A DNA stretch of 64,000 nucleotides from NCBI RefSeq assembly GCF_009193295.2, contig NZ_CP059973.1, forward strand, positions 1 to 64,000. Direction: 5' to 3'. The notes beneath the pieces were generated by a model. The model was not told the origin of the DNA. It saw nothing but the letters and a program-made list of their open reading frames with translations, and made no database searches. The position numbers were made by a program, and so were the translations under genes. This stretch comes from Bacteroides luhongzhouii (GTDB lineage: Bacteria > Bacteroidota > Bacteroidia > Bacteroidales > Bacteroidaceae). This document shows, one piece after another, positions 33,329 to 41,708 of the stretch (its first letter is position 1; each line of letters opens with the position of its first letter).

Positions 33329-36031
33329 ATGAAAACTATTCACCAAGGCCACCTGCCTGTCAGAACCCTTGTTCTGATAGGTATGGTGTTCTTTATCACC
33401 GCCCACGTACACGCACAAAACGCAAACGCCCGGCTTACATTGACACTACGAAACGCGACATTGAAGGAATTCACCAAAATAATTGAAAATTCAACCGGTT
33501 ATTCCTTTATATACAGCGAAGAAATCAGTATCAAACATAAGATCAACCTGAAAGTTAAAGAAAAACCTCTGCACGAAATACTTGATATAGTATTCAAGGA
33601 TGAAACGATCAGTTACCAGTTTTCCAATCGCTATATCCTGCTGCAAAAAAAGAAAAAAACTAAAAACGTAAGCCGCAAGTTTACTATCAGCGGATACGTC
33701 ACTGACGGAACGTCTTCCGAGACGTTGATTGGAACAAATATCTTTGAGAGTCATCAAAATCAGGGAACGACTACCAATCCTTACGGTTTTTACAGCATCA
33801 CCCTGCCCGAAGGAGAAACCGAACTGCGTTTCTCCTATCTGGGCTATGCCACAGAAGCGCATCATTTTACGCTCTCACAAGATACATTACTAAATATCCG
33901 CCTGCAGGGTAACACGCAATTGCAGGAAGTAGTCATCGTTTCCGACAAAACCGAGACAGGAACTATAGCCACCCAGATGGGATCTATCGAGATTCCAATG
34001 ACGCAAATAAAAAATACTCCGAGCATACTGGGAGAGGCAGATGTAATGAAAGCCATCCAACTGATGCCCGGCGTACAGGCAGGAGTAGATGGATCTGCCG
34101 GACTGTATATACGTGGTGGAAGCCCGGATCAAAATCTAATCTTACTTGACGGGATTCCTGTATATAACGTAGACCATATGTTCGGATTCTTTTCGGTTTT
34201 TACTCCGGAAGCCGTCAAAAAAGTAACACTATTCAAAGGTTCTTTTCCGGCACGTTTCGGCGGACGGCTTTCTTCTGTCATCGATGTCCGTACCAATGAC
34301 GGAGATATGCAGAAATACCATGGCACACTTAGTATCGGACTACTAACTAGCAAAATCAACCTGGAGGGTCCGATTGTGAAAGGAAAAACGTCTTTCAATA
34401 TTTCCGCCAGACGTTCGTATGTCGACCTCATCGCTAAACCATTCATGCCGGATGACGAGGAATACAGTTATTATTTTTATGACATCAATGCCAAAATCAA
34501 TCATAAATTCTCCGACCGGAGCCGTATCTATCTATCTGCCTACAATGGAAAGGATCATTTTGCTGCCAATTATGATGGAAATACAGATTTCAAAGACGGA
34601 AGCAAAATGAATTGGGGAAACACGATTCTTTCTGCCAGATGGAACTATGTATTCAACAACCGTTTATTCTGCAATACGACAATCTCCTACAGCAACTATT
34701 TATTCGACATCAACTCATATACCAACAATCAATATCTCGGCAGTAGCGGTACATCATTTACCAACCGGTATTCAGCCGATTACCGTTCGGGAATCAATGA
34801 TTGGAATTACCAGATCGACTTCGATTATAATCCATCTCCCAAACACCACCTCAAATTTGGAACAGGATATATCTATCATCGTTTCCGCCCGGAAGTTATG
34901 ACCTCTAAAATCTCCAATAAGACAGGAGATAAAATAGACCTGGACACAACCTACCACAGCATAGCCAACAACCGGATTTACGGACATGAGTTATCCGCTT
35001 ACCTGGAAGACAACATCAAGATGAATGATCGTCTGCGCCTGAATATCGGACTGCATTTCTCATTGTTTCATGTGCAAAAACAAAGTTACTTTTCTTTGCA
35101 ACCACGTGTTTCCGCACGCTATCAGTTGGGAAAAGATGTAACCCTGAAAACATCTTATACCCAAATGAGCCAATATGTGCATTTACTATCCTCCATGCCT
35201 ATTGCCATGCCTACGGATTTATGGGTTCCGGTCACTAAAAAGATCAAGCCGATGCGCTCCCACCAATATTCATTGGGCGGATACTATACGGGAATCAAAG
35301 GATGGGAATTCTCGGTAGAAGGGTATTATAAGGATATGTATAATGTGCTGGAATATAAGGAAGGCGTCAGTTTCTTCGGTTCTTCCTCCGGTTGGGAAAA
35401 CAAAGTGGAAATGGGCAAAGGACGTTCGGCCGGCATTGAGTTCATGGCACAGAAAACACTTGGAAGAACAACGGGATGGTTGTCATACACTTTATCCAAA
35501 AGTGATCGTCAGTTTGCCAAAGGTGGTATCAACAACGGTGAACGGTTCCCATATAAATATGACCGAAGACACAATATCAACCTGACAATCAACCATAAGT
35601 TCAGCGACCGTATCGACATCGGTGCTTCCTGGGTGTTCTATACAGGTGGAACAAGTACAATCCCTGAAGAGAAAACCGCTGTCATCCGTCCTAGTGACGG
35701 CACAAACAACGGATTTGGAGGAGGATATGGATATGGAGATTATTTTGATTCAAGCATAAATTCACCCACCATCGGAGAAGCTTCGTATGTGGAGCATCGT
35801 AATAATTACCGGTTACCAGCCAGTCACCGGTTGAATGTGGGAGTCAATTTCAACAAAAAGACCAAACATGGTATGCGTACCTGGAATATCAGTCTGTATA
35901 ATGCATATAATGCGATGAATCCCACCTTTGTATATCGCAGTACCAGCAAAAACGATCCCTACAAACCGATTATCAAGAAGTATACTATACTTCCATTAAT
36001 TCCATCATTCACTTACACTTATAAATTCTAA
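33329..36031 (+). CDS. TonB-dependent receptor with STN signalling domain
   Basis: This 900-residue outer-membrane receptor has a signal peptide (about 1-29), an STN domain (about 36-108) that contacts FecR, a carboxypeptidase-regulatory-like domain (about 117-200), a plug (about 225-330, with GLYIRGGSPDQNLILLDGIPV and GRLSSVIDVRT), and a beta-barrel ending in aromatic YTYKF. The partner downstream is a DUF4249 lipoprotein, not a SusD homolog, so it is not a classic polysaccharide utilisation pair. The ligand could be a peptide, siderophore or small glycan; the sequence does not say. Confidence 0.92.
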   Translation: MKTIHQGHLPVRTLVLIGMVFFITAHVHAQNANARLTLTLRNATLKEFTKIIENSTGYSFIYSEEISIKHKINLKVKEKPLHEILDIVFKDETISYQFSNRYILLQKKKKTKNVSRKFTISGYVTDGTSSETLIGTNIFESHQNQGTTTNPYGFYSITLPEGETELRFSYLGYATEAHHFTLSQDTLLNIRLQGNTQLQEVVIVSDKTETGTIATQMGSIEIPMTQIKNTPSILGEADVMKAIQLMPGVQAGVDGSAGLYIRGGSPDQNLILLDGIPVYNVDHMFGFFSVFTPEAVKKVTLFKGSFPARFGGRLSSVIDVRTNDGDMQKYHGTLSIGLLTSKINLEGPIVKGKTSFNISARRSYVDLIAKPFMPDDEEYSYYFYDINAKINHKFSDRSRIYLSAYNGKDHFAANYDGNTDFKDGSKMNWGNTILSARWNYVFNNRLFCNTTISYSNYLFDINSYTNNQYLGSSGTSFTNRYSADYRSGINDWNYQIDFDYNPSPKHHLKFGTGYIYHRFRPEVMTSKISNKTGDKIDLDTTYHSIANNRIYGHELSAYLEDNIKMNDRLRLNIGLHFSLFHVQKQSYFSLQPRVSARYQLGKDVTLKTSYTQMSQYVHLLSSMPIAMPTDLWVPVTKKIKPMRSHQYSLGGYYTGIKGWEFSVEGYYKDMYNVLEYKEGVSFFGSSSGWENKVEMGKGRSAGIEFMAQKTLGRTTGWLSYTLSKSDRQFAKGGINNGERFPYKYDRRHNINLTINHKFSDRIDIGASWVFYTGGTSTIPEEKTAVIRPSDGTNNGFGGGYGYGDYFDSSINSPTIGEASYVEHRNNYRLPASHRLNVGVNFNKKTKHGMRTWNISLYNAYNAMNPTFVYRSTSKNDPYKPIIKKYTILPLIPSFTYTYKF

Positions 36032-36038
36032 ACCCATT

Positions 36039-37037
36039 ATGAGAACTCGTATATGTTATCCATTTATCCTGTTAATAGCATTGCTGACAACAGTATCTTG
36101 CGAAAACGAACTCCCGTTTAGTGTAAAGGACAATCCCCCCAAACTAGTGATGAACGCACTAATCAACGCAGACAGTCTGACCAACGTTCTCTATCTCAAT
36201 TTCACGGGAAGAGGATACGCCACTCATGTAGAAAATGCCACGGTGGAAGTACGTGTTAACGGACAGTTATCAGAAAGTTTACGTCCGCTCCCACCCCAAA
36301 CGGAAGGAGATATGCAATGCCGTTTCCATATTTCCAGCAAATTTACTCCCGGAGATGTAGTTCGTATCGACGCCCTCACAGACGACGGACAATATCACGC
36401 ATGGGCTGAAGTGACCGTACCACAGCGTCCACATGAAATAGCTGATATCGATACGGTCACCATTCCAATGACTAAGTATTATTATACGCAGAATTTTCTC
36501 CGATACAAAATCAATATCAAAGATCGATCCAACGAAGATAATTACTACCGGCTTATCATGGATAAGCAAATGACAGTGAAAGACTATAATGAAGAAACAG
36601 GGGAATTTGTCAGCCGGACAATACATCGCTATCATTTTATATCCCGCGAGGATATTGTGCTGACAGACGGACAGCCTACCAACAGCGATGACGAAGACAA
36701 CGGCATGTTCGACACCGTAAAGAATATATATGGTGTATTCGACGACTCACGATTCAAAAACACATCTTACACAATGACGGTTTACAACCAGACAGATATT
36801 GACGGATTTCCTGAATACGGCACCAATGTAAAGATGGATATTATTGTACGTCTTTTAAGCATCACGGAAACAGAATACTACTATCTGAAAGCACTTAACC
36901 TGGTAGATTCCGACGCTTACGATGAAACAATAAATGAACCAATCAAATACCCCAGCAATGTACATGGAGGAATTGGGATGATTGGAATCAGTACGGAGAC
37001 AAGTAAGATCATTCATATTGAAAAGCCACAACGATGA
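36039..37037 (+). CDS. DUF4249 outer-membrane lipoprotein
   Basis: The 332-residue lipoprotein has a lipobox VSC (Cys about 21) and the family's opening CENELPFSVKDNPPKLVMNALINAD, with beta-rich repeats after it. DUF4249 proteins accompany STN-type TonB receptors in Bacteroidetes and are thought to act as surface lids or ligand-binding partners. It follows the receptor by 7 bp and ends just before a small hairpin (ACTACG/CGTAGT, 37066-37083) that may terminate the operon. Confidence 0.85.
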   Translation: MRTRICYPFILLIALLTTVSCENELPFSVKDNPPKLVMNALINADSLTNVLYLNFTGRGYATHVENATVEVRVNGQLSESLRPLPPQTEGDMQCRFHISSKFTPGDVVRIDALTDDGQYHAWAEVTVPQRPHEIADIDTVTIPMTKYYYTQNFLRYKINIKDRSNEDNYYRLIMDKQMTVKDYNEETGEFVSRTIHRYHFISREDIVLTDGQPTNSDDEDNGMFDTVKNIYGVFDDSRFKNTSYTMTVYNQTDIDGFPEYGTNVKMDIIVRLLSITETEYYYLKALNLVDSDAYDETINEPIKYPSNVHGGIGMIGISTETSKIIHIEKPQR

Positions 37038-37065
37038 AAACAAATCATATATTATGGATAGCAGA

Positions 37066-37083
37066 CTACGAGAAACCGTAGTT
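37066..37083 (+). terminator. Weak hairpin after the DUF4249 gene
   Basis: ACTACG (37066-37071) and CGTAGT (37078-37083) form a 6-bp stem with a 6-nt loop followed by TTTG. It is a possible but weak terminator for the signalling operon. Confidence 0.35.
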
Positions 37084-37194
37084 TTGAAGATTCACCGTCT
37101 GTCAATGCCGCTTGCGTGGATGATATGGTCGAATGTTTGTCAATGGGCACGAAAGAAATCGTGGAAGAGATTAGCCAAGATTTACATTTAATAC

Positions 37195-37202
37195 TATCTT
37201 TG
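37195..37202 (+). promoter_or_regulatory. -7 box of the split lysO genes
   Basis: TATCTTTG is an exact match 23 nt before the ATG at 37226. Confidence 0.5.
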
Positions 37203-37225
37203 CAGCCAAAAAGCAGGCACTAACT

Positions 37226-37507
37226 ATGTTTATCATTATTGGAATTATGCTGACAGGCATGCTTCTTGGCTACTTGTTACGCAGTAAAAGACTATCATGG
37301 ATACACAAGATAATCACTCTCCTTATATGGATTCTTCTCTTTCTTCTCGGAATAGATGTAGGGGGTAATGAATCTATCATCAAAGGATTACACACTCTTG
37401 GGCTGGAAGCAGTTATCATCACGGTAGCTGCTGTCATAGGAAGTACTCTATGCGCATGGGGCTTGTGGTACCTATTATATAGTAAAGGAAAGGAGACAAA
37501 TGCATGA
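37226..37507 (+). CDS. LysO N-terminal half (lysine exporter, split gene)
   Basis: The 93-residue membrane protein corresponds to the N-terminal part of the lysine exporter LysO (YbjE in E. coli, about 299 residues). It has three predicted spans, with the conserved GMLLGYLLRSK and LFLLGIDVGGNESI segments. Its stop overlaps the start of the next gene by the ATGA tetranucleotide, which indicates translational coupling and a single complex made from two chains. It is probably intact rather than a frameshifted gene, since the reading frames join cleanly. Confidence 0.8.
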   Translation: MFIIIGIMLTGMLLGYLLRSKRLSWIHKIITLLIWILLFLLGIDVGGNESIIKGLHTLGLEAVIITVAAVIGSTLCAWGLWYLLYSKGKETNA

Positions 37508-38112
37508 AAGGTAGTTTGATTATTGTCTCTTTCTTCATTATCGGCACTCTCTGTGGAGTTTACCATCTCATCCCATACGATTTCACCAACAGTAAACTTA
37601 GTTACTATGCCCTCTGCGGACTCATGTTCTGCGTAGGTATCAGCATCGGTAACGATCCGAACACCCTGAAGAGTTTTCGGTCCCTAAATCCCCGGCTTGT
37701 ATTCCTTCCTATCATGACGATACTCGGCACATTAGCAGGCTGCGCCATAGCGGGAGCTTTTATGAGCCAACGAAGTCCATTAGACTGCATGGCAGTTGGA
37801 GCTGGATTTGGTTATTACTCGCTCTCCAGCATATTTATCACCGAATACAAAGGTCCCGAATTGGGAACTATCGCATTACTTTCCAATATCATGCGTGAAA
37901 TTATCGCTTTGCTATGCGCACCATTGCTAGTGAAATATTTCGGAAAGTTAGCCCCTATCTCCGTTGGTGGAGCTACAACGATGGATACAACTCTTCCTAT
38001 CATTACCCGATATTCGGGAAAGGAATTTGTTATCATTTCCATCTTCCATGGCTTTGTTGTCGATTTCAGTGTTCCGTTCCTTGTCACATTCCTTTGTTCA
38101 ATATCATTTTAA
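37504..38112 (+). CDS. LysO C-terminal half (lysine exporter, split gene)
   Basis: The 202-residue protein is the C-terminal LysO domain with about six spans and conserved GLMFCVGISIGND, a Gly/Tyr/Ser-rich GAGFGYYSLSSIFI and GGATTMDTTLPII. In E. coli the two parts are one polypeptide that exports lysine and thialysine; here the combined length (93 + 202) matches the fused protein. The ATG at 37504 overlaps the previous stop. Confidence 0.85.
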   Translation: MKGSLIIVSFFIIGTLCGVYHLIPYDFTNSKLSYYALCGLMFCVGISIGNDPNTLKSFRSLNPRLVFLPIMTILGTLAGCAIAGAFMSQRSPLDCMAVGAGFGYYSLSSIFITEYKGPELGTIALLSNIMREIIALLCAPLLVKYFGKLAPISVGGATTMDTTLPIITRYSGKEFVIISIFHGFVVDFSVPFLVTFLCSISF

Positions 38113-38216
38113 TAGCAACAAATCCTGAAACAGAGAAATATTCTACTACCGTTTCCGTACACGTATTACAAAAATGTTTCATAAAAAGGCATTTTTATAT
38201 CAAAAAGCAGATCACC

Positions 38217-38234
38217 TCTTGACTTACATCAAGA
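38217..38234. promoter_or_regulatory. FNR-like dyad TCTTGA-N6-TCAAGA
   Basis: The 18-bp dyad contains TTGAC-ttac-ATCAA, one base from the FNR consensus TTGAT-N4-ATCAA. It is centred about 80 bp upstream of the predicted start for the 38406 gene. The same outer half-sites occur at 45606-45623 beside a crp/fnr gene. Confidence 0.4.
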
Positions 38235-38292
38235 AATCAGCCTAAAAAGAATCTTTTCCTTTTCTTTATTTTTATGCTATAAAACATATTCT

Positions 38293-38300
38293 TATATTTG
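38293..38300 (+). promoter_or_regulatory. -7 box of the 38406 gene
   Basis: TATATTTG is an exact match about 105 nt before the ATG. The long leader contains the TAGGTAT repeats and a 12-bp palindrome CTAAGCGCTTAG at 38320-38331. Confidence 0.5.
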
Positions 38301-38344
38301 CATAGGTAAAAAGAAAAAACTAAGCGCTTAGACAGTATTTTCAA

Positions 38345-38404
38345 TAGGTATTAGATTTGTTTTTAGGTATAGTTTTTAGGTATAACAATTAAAAAAGTAG
38401 GTAT
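38345..38404 (+). repeat. Four copies of TAGGTAT in the leader of the 38406 gene
   Basis: TAGGTAT occurs at 38345-38351, 38364-38370, 38377-38383 and 38398-38404, the last just 1 nt before the ATG; a partial TAGGTA lies at 38303-38308. The repetition inside a 5-prime UTR is unlike the other leaders here. Confidence 0.6.
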
Positions 38405-38405
38405 T

Positions 38406-38762
38406 ATGAAACGTTTAGGATTAACATTAGTGGCAGCGCTCTGCCTTGCTGCTACAACATTTGCAGCCGGAAATCAGCCTACAACTGCAAAATGGGAAGG
38501 TAACATCAATGTAAGCAAACTAGGCAAATATTTAAAACTAAACTCCGATCAGAGTGAAGAAGTAGCCAATATTTGCGATTACTTCTCCGAACAGATGTCA
38601 AGAGCTACAACAGCGAAGAAAGATAAAGAAGCCAAATTGCGCAATGCTGTTTATGGTAACTTGAAACTGATGAGAAAGACTCTTAGTGCTGAACAGTATG
38701 CCAAGTATGCAGCTTTGATGAACATCACTTTACAGAATAAAGGTATTGAACTGAATAAGTAA
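38406..38762 (+). CDS. Small exported helical protein, Spy/CpxP-like
   Basis: The 118-residue product has a cleavable signal peptide (about 1-21, ending FAAG), so it is periplasmic. The mature part is mostly helical with LKLNSDQSEEVANICDYF and TLSAEQYAKYAALMN, a pattern similar to the LTxxQ-type Spy/CpxP periplasmic chaperones, though I cannot confirm the family. A strong terminator follows directly, and the leader is unusually long and repetitive. Confidence 0.65.
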   Translation: MKRLGLTLVAALCLAATTFAAGNQPTTAKWEGNINVSKLGKYLKLNSDQSEEVANICDYFSEQMSRATTAKKDKEAKLRNAVYGNLKLMRKTLSAEQYAKYAALMNITLQNKGIELNK

Positions 38763-38788
38763 AATGATTAATATGTAAGAGAGAGAGG

Positions 38789-38820
38789 GTGGAAGCCGGT
38801 TGGCTTCCACTTTTTTTATA
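38789..38820 (+). terminator. Terminator of the 38406 gene
   Basis: GTGGAAGCC (38789-38797) and GGCTTCCAC (38802-38810) form a perfect 9-bp stem with a GGTT loop, followed by seven T. Confidence 0.9.
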
Positions 38821-38823
38821 CCA

Positions 38824-39891
38824 TTATTTAATAGTTACCATCGTAGCCCCAAACCCATATTCCTGGAAAGAAGCATCCTGATAACGGCAATTACTATATT
38901 TCCGTTTCAATTCATCAATGACAGCCTTTCGAAGTACCCCATCTCCCTTGCCGTGAATAAAGACTATTTTCTGTTCACGCTTATTCTTATAGTTTTCCAT
39001 CACTTCGCGAAACTTATCCAATTGATAATTCAGAATTTCAGCATTGCCCATCCCTTGGGTATCATCCAGCAAAGAATCGATATGAAGATCTATTTCAACA
39101 ATTCCGCTCTTTCCGCCATGAGTAATATGGTTTGGTTTCACAATAGGTTGTGACTTCGGTTTATCTACAGACTTCTTTTGCAACAAAGCCTCTTGAATCT
39201 CCTCCGCTGAAACATATACTTGTTTGGCAGGCATATCATCTTTCACTATGTCATAAATCAAAGCCGGTTCTTCAAAGAAATCAGAGTCGCTAAATGTATG
39301 AAGTTTATAGAACTTCACGGTATCAATCCGTATCTCCACACTAACAGCCGGTTTGATAGCCGCAGGCTTACCGTCCTTGAAAGCGATCAACTGAACAGCC
39401 ACCCGCTCCATATCATTCAGTACATCTTTCGTGAACTCTTCCAACAACAATTTTGTATTGGGCTCCACCAAACCGTGTGAACGGTTCTTCCATGCTTTTC
39501 CTTCTGCACTCAAATAAGTGTAATACAAATAATAATTGCTATCATTTACCAGATAAGTTTCAAAAGGAGTAGTCATCATCGCTTTTGCGTCTTCGGGCAC
39601 ATAAGCTAGAAATACATTCAAAGTATCTCCTCCACGCACCTCCGGCTGACGTTGAATGACAGGCATTTCCGGTTTTACCGGTTTAACAGGTTCTTCCGGT
39701 TTCGGAGCAGACGAACCGGGTTTACGCCTCATATTATAGTCATCTGTTTCAATCACTACACACTCACGTATCGGCATTGGAATATCAAATCCATCCGCAT
39801 CTTCTACCAACACAAAATCCTTTCCCTGGAATCCAGTTACGATTCCACCGCCTACCTCACTAAGAAAGCGTACTTTATCTCCTATTTTCAT
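38824..39891 (-). CDS. DUF2027 protein with C-terminal Smr domain
   Basis: The 355-residue protein begins with a DUF2027-type barrel ([20 protein letters not shown]), a Pro-rich linker (about 60-80), a middle beta domain, and a C-terminal Smr domain (about 270-355). The Smr hallmarks are present: EIDLHIDSL (the DLH motif) and [11 protein letters not shown] (HGxG loop). Smr domains cleave or nick nucleic acids, for example in ribosome rescue or recombination control. This DUF2027-Smr architecture is common in Bacteroidetes, and its substrate is not established. Confidence 0.88.
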   Translation of the reverse strand: MKIGDKVRFLSEVGGGIVTGFQGKDFVLVEDADGFDIPMPIRECVVIETDDYNMRRKPGSSAPKPEEPVKPVKPEMPVIQRQPEVRGGDTLNVFLAYVPEDAKAMMTTPFETYLVNDSNYYLYYTYLSAEGKAWKNRSHGLVEPNTKLLLEEFTKDVLNDMERVAVQLIAFKDGKPAAIKPAVSVEIRIDTVKFYKLHTFSDSDFFEEPALIYDIVKDDMPAKQVYVSAEEIQEALLQKKSVDKPKSQPIVKPNHITHGGKSGIVEIDLHIDSLLDDTQGMGNAEILNYQLDKFREVMENYKNKREQKIVFIHGKGDGVLRKAVIDELKRKYSNCRYQDASFQEYGFGATMVTIK

Positions 39892-39934
39892 TATTGTATA
39901 TCCAATTAAAATTCAAACTCAAAAAAACGAGTAA

Positions 39935-39942
39935 CAAAGATA
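39935..39942 (-). promoter_or_regulatory. -7 box of the Smr gene
   Basis: The minus strand reads TATCTTTG, an exact match 43 nt before the ATG at 39891. Confidence 0.5.
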
Positions 39943-40014
39943 GAGATTTCTATGAAATTAAATGGAGATTCAGTTCTAAAAACAAACCGTCTGCCTTTAT
40001 TCCTCTTTTTATTG

Positions 40015-40022
40015 TAACTTTG
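40015..40022 (+). promoter_or_regulatory. -7 box of the HAD hydrolase gene
   Basis: TAACTTTG is an exact match 52 nt before the ATG at 40075. Confidence 0.5.
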
Positions 40023-40074
40023 CATACGAAAGACCAAACATATAATCTAAAATTCACCATTAACGACGAAACCG

Positions 40075-40767
40075 ATGAAAGAACTTATTAAAGTCATTGC
40101 TTTTGATGCAGACGATACCTTGTGGAGCAATGAACCTTTTTTCCAGGAAATAGAGAAACAATATACAGACCTGTTAATGCCTTATGGCACTTCTGAAGAT
40201 ATTTCAGCCGCTTTATTTCAAACAGAAATGAATAATCTGAAATATCTCGGCTATGGAGCCAAAGCTTTCACCATTTCTATGGTAGAGACAGCTTTGCATA
40301 TGAGTGGACAAAAGATTTCAGGTAGAGACATTCAACATATTATTGAATTAGGCAAATCATTACTGAAAATGCCTATTGAACTATTGCCGGGAGTAAAAGA
40401 AACGCTTAAAGTATTGAAAGAGAAAGGTAAATACAAATTAGTAGTTGCCACAAAAGGAGATTTGCTCGATCAGGAGAATAAGCTGGAGCGTTCCGGATTA
40501 GCCTCTTATTTCGATCACATTGAAGTGATGTCCGATAAAACAGAGAAAGAATATCAACGAATGTTGAATATCTTACAGATTGCTCCTTCCGAATTTGTCA
40601 TGATTGGAAATTCTCTGAAATCAGATATTCAACCTGTTCTATCGCTGGGAGGATATGGCATACATATTCCTTTTGAAGTGATGTGGAAACATGAAGTAGT
40701 AGACACATTCACACATGACCATCTGAAACAGGTGAAAAGATTTGATGAATTACTGCTTTTGTTTTAA
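40075..40767 (+). CDS. HAD-superfamily hydrolase
   Basis: This is a haloacid-dehalogenase-type phosphatase of 230 residues. Motif I is FDADDTLW with nucleophile Asp11 and acid Asp13, a cap domain spans about 20-95, motif II is VVATKGD, and the motif III/IV region includes VMIGNSLKSDIQP. The overall arrangement resembles subclass I YjjG/PhnX-like enzymes. The substrate is unknown. It is transcribed alone and converges on the LuxR gene through a perfect hairpin. Confidence 0.85.
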   Translation: MKELIKVIAFDADDTLWSNEPFFQEIEKQYTDLLMPYGTSEDISAALFQTEMNNLKYLGYGAKAFTISMVETALHMSGQKISGRDIQHIIELGKSLLKMPIELLPGVKETLKVLKEKGKYKLVVATKGDLLDQENKLERSGLASYFDHIEVMSDKTEKEYQRMLNILQIAPSEFVMIGNSLKSDIQPVLSLGGYGIHIPFEVMWKHEVVDTFTHDHLKQVKRFDELLLLF

Positions 40768-40777
40768 ATAAGTTCCG

Positions 40778-40814
40778 TTCTTTCTTCAGATAAGTTTCAA
40801 ATCTGAAGAAAGAA
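40778..40814. terminator. Bidirectional hairpin between the HAD and LuxR genes
   Basis: TTCTTTCTTCAGAT (40778-40791) and ATCTGAAGAAAGAA (40801-40814) are perfect complements around a 9-nt loop, between convergent genes. Confidence 0.7.
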
Positions 40815-40847
40815 ATCAGTAAACAATGCCATCTTATTGGAATACAA

Positions 40848-41621
40848 TTACAACAGTTTCATCAATTCTGCAGCCCGACACGCTTCTATCGAATTACCGA
40901 CAGAGAGTTTTTCCAAAATATTCTGCCGGTGTCGATTGACTGTATTCACACTAATATAAAGGATAGCTGCAATTTCTTTACTAGATAGTCCTTTACGTAT
41001 ACAACGAAGTATTTCCTTTTCGCGTTCGGATAGGATATTGCGATGTTCTTCCAGAAGAAAGAGCGTTTCGACCTCTCCACGTTCCATATGGGTAATAGTA
41101 GGATATATCCCCTGTTCTGTTCGTTGATCTGCAGACAAAGTATAAAGACAAAAAATCAGCCATACACTTCCGGAAGGAGTATTTTCCATTATCTGCACTA
41201 AGTTATCAATATACTGATAGACTCCTTTCTCATTCATCATACGTATTCTGCATCTTCCCCGATACTTCAACCGTTCTTCGGAAGAGATCGAAAAGGTCTT
41301 CTGAAAAAACTTATACTCCAATAACCGCTTTTCTACCAAATCCTCAGGATGAATACGCCGATAAATACAATCTTCATCCATAGAATCAATCACACTCAAA
41401 GCTGCTTCTTCGGGAGTTAAACCTAGAAAATGCGCCCAAGGATGAACAGCAATATAACTTTTTCTATTCGAAAGATCTGAAATAACAGCGCATCCACCAT
41501 TAATCTCCGTCAATGAATGAATAAAGCGCTGATGTTGCTCTACAACTCCATTATCCAATATTTCATCGGTTATCAGTTGTGTCGCATAAACTTCATCTAT
41601 TTCCTTTTGTAATACATCCAT
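40848..41621 (-). CDS. LuxR-type regulator with PAS-like N-terminal domain
   Basis: The 257-residue protein ends in a LuxR/NarL helix-turn-helix (about 195-245) with LSEREKEILRCIRKGLSSKEIAAILYIS and VNTVNRHRQNI. The N-terminal two-thirds is a PAS-like fold without a receiver Asp, so it is probably a ligand sensor, not a phospho-regulated response regulator. Its promoter overlaps that of the divergent DUF1349 gene, which makes that gene a good candidate target. Confidence 0.85.
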   Translation of the reverse strand: MDVLQKEIDEVYATQLITDEILDNGVVEQHQRFIHSLTEINGGCAVISDLSNRKSYIAVHPWAHFLGLTPEEAALSVIDSMDEDCIYRRIHPEDLVEKRLLEYKFFQKTFSISSEERLKYRGRCRIRMMNEKGVYQYIDNLVQIMENTPSGSVWLIFCLYTLSADQRTEQGIYPTITHMERGEVETLFLLEEHRNILSEREKEILRCIRKGLSSKEIAAILYISVNTVNRHRQNILEKLSVGNSIEACRAAELMKLL

Positions 41622-41669
41622 CTTATAAAATGGTTATTATTCAGTATTGTTACACACGGAGGTATGACC

Positions 41670-41690
41670 TATCTTTGCGCCACAAAGATA
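41670..41690. promoter_or_regulatory. Overlapping divergent promoters, TATCTTTG-cgcca-CAAAGATA
   Basis: A perfect inverted repeat places an exact TAnnTTTG box on each strand (41670-41677 rightward, 41683-41690 leftward) only 5 bp apart. The rightward start would lie 20-25 nt before the DUF1349 gene and the leftward one about 55 nt before the LuxR gene. Polymerase cannot occupy both at once, so the two genes should be expressed in competition. Confidence 0.55.
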
Positions 41691-41708
41691 AAGATAATCA
41701 AATAAGAA

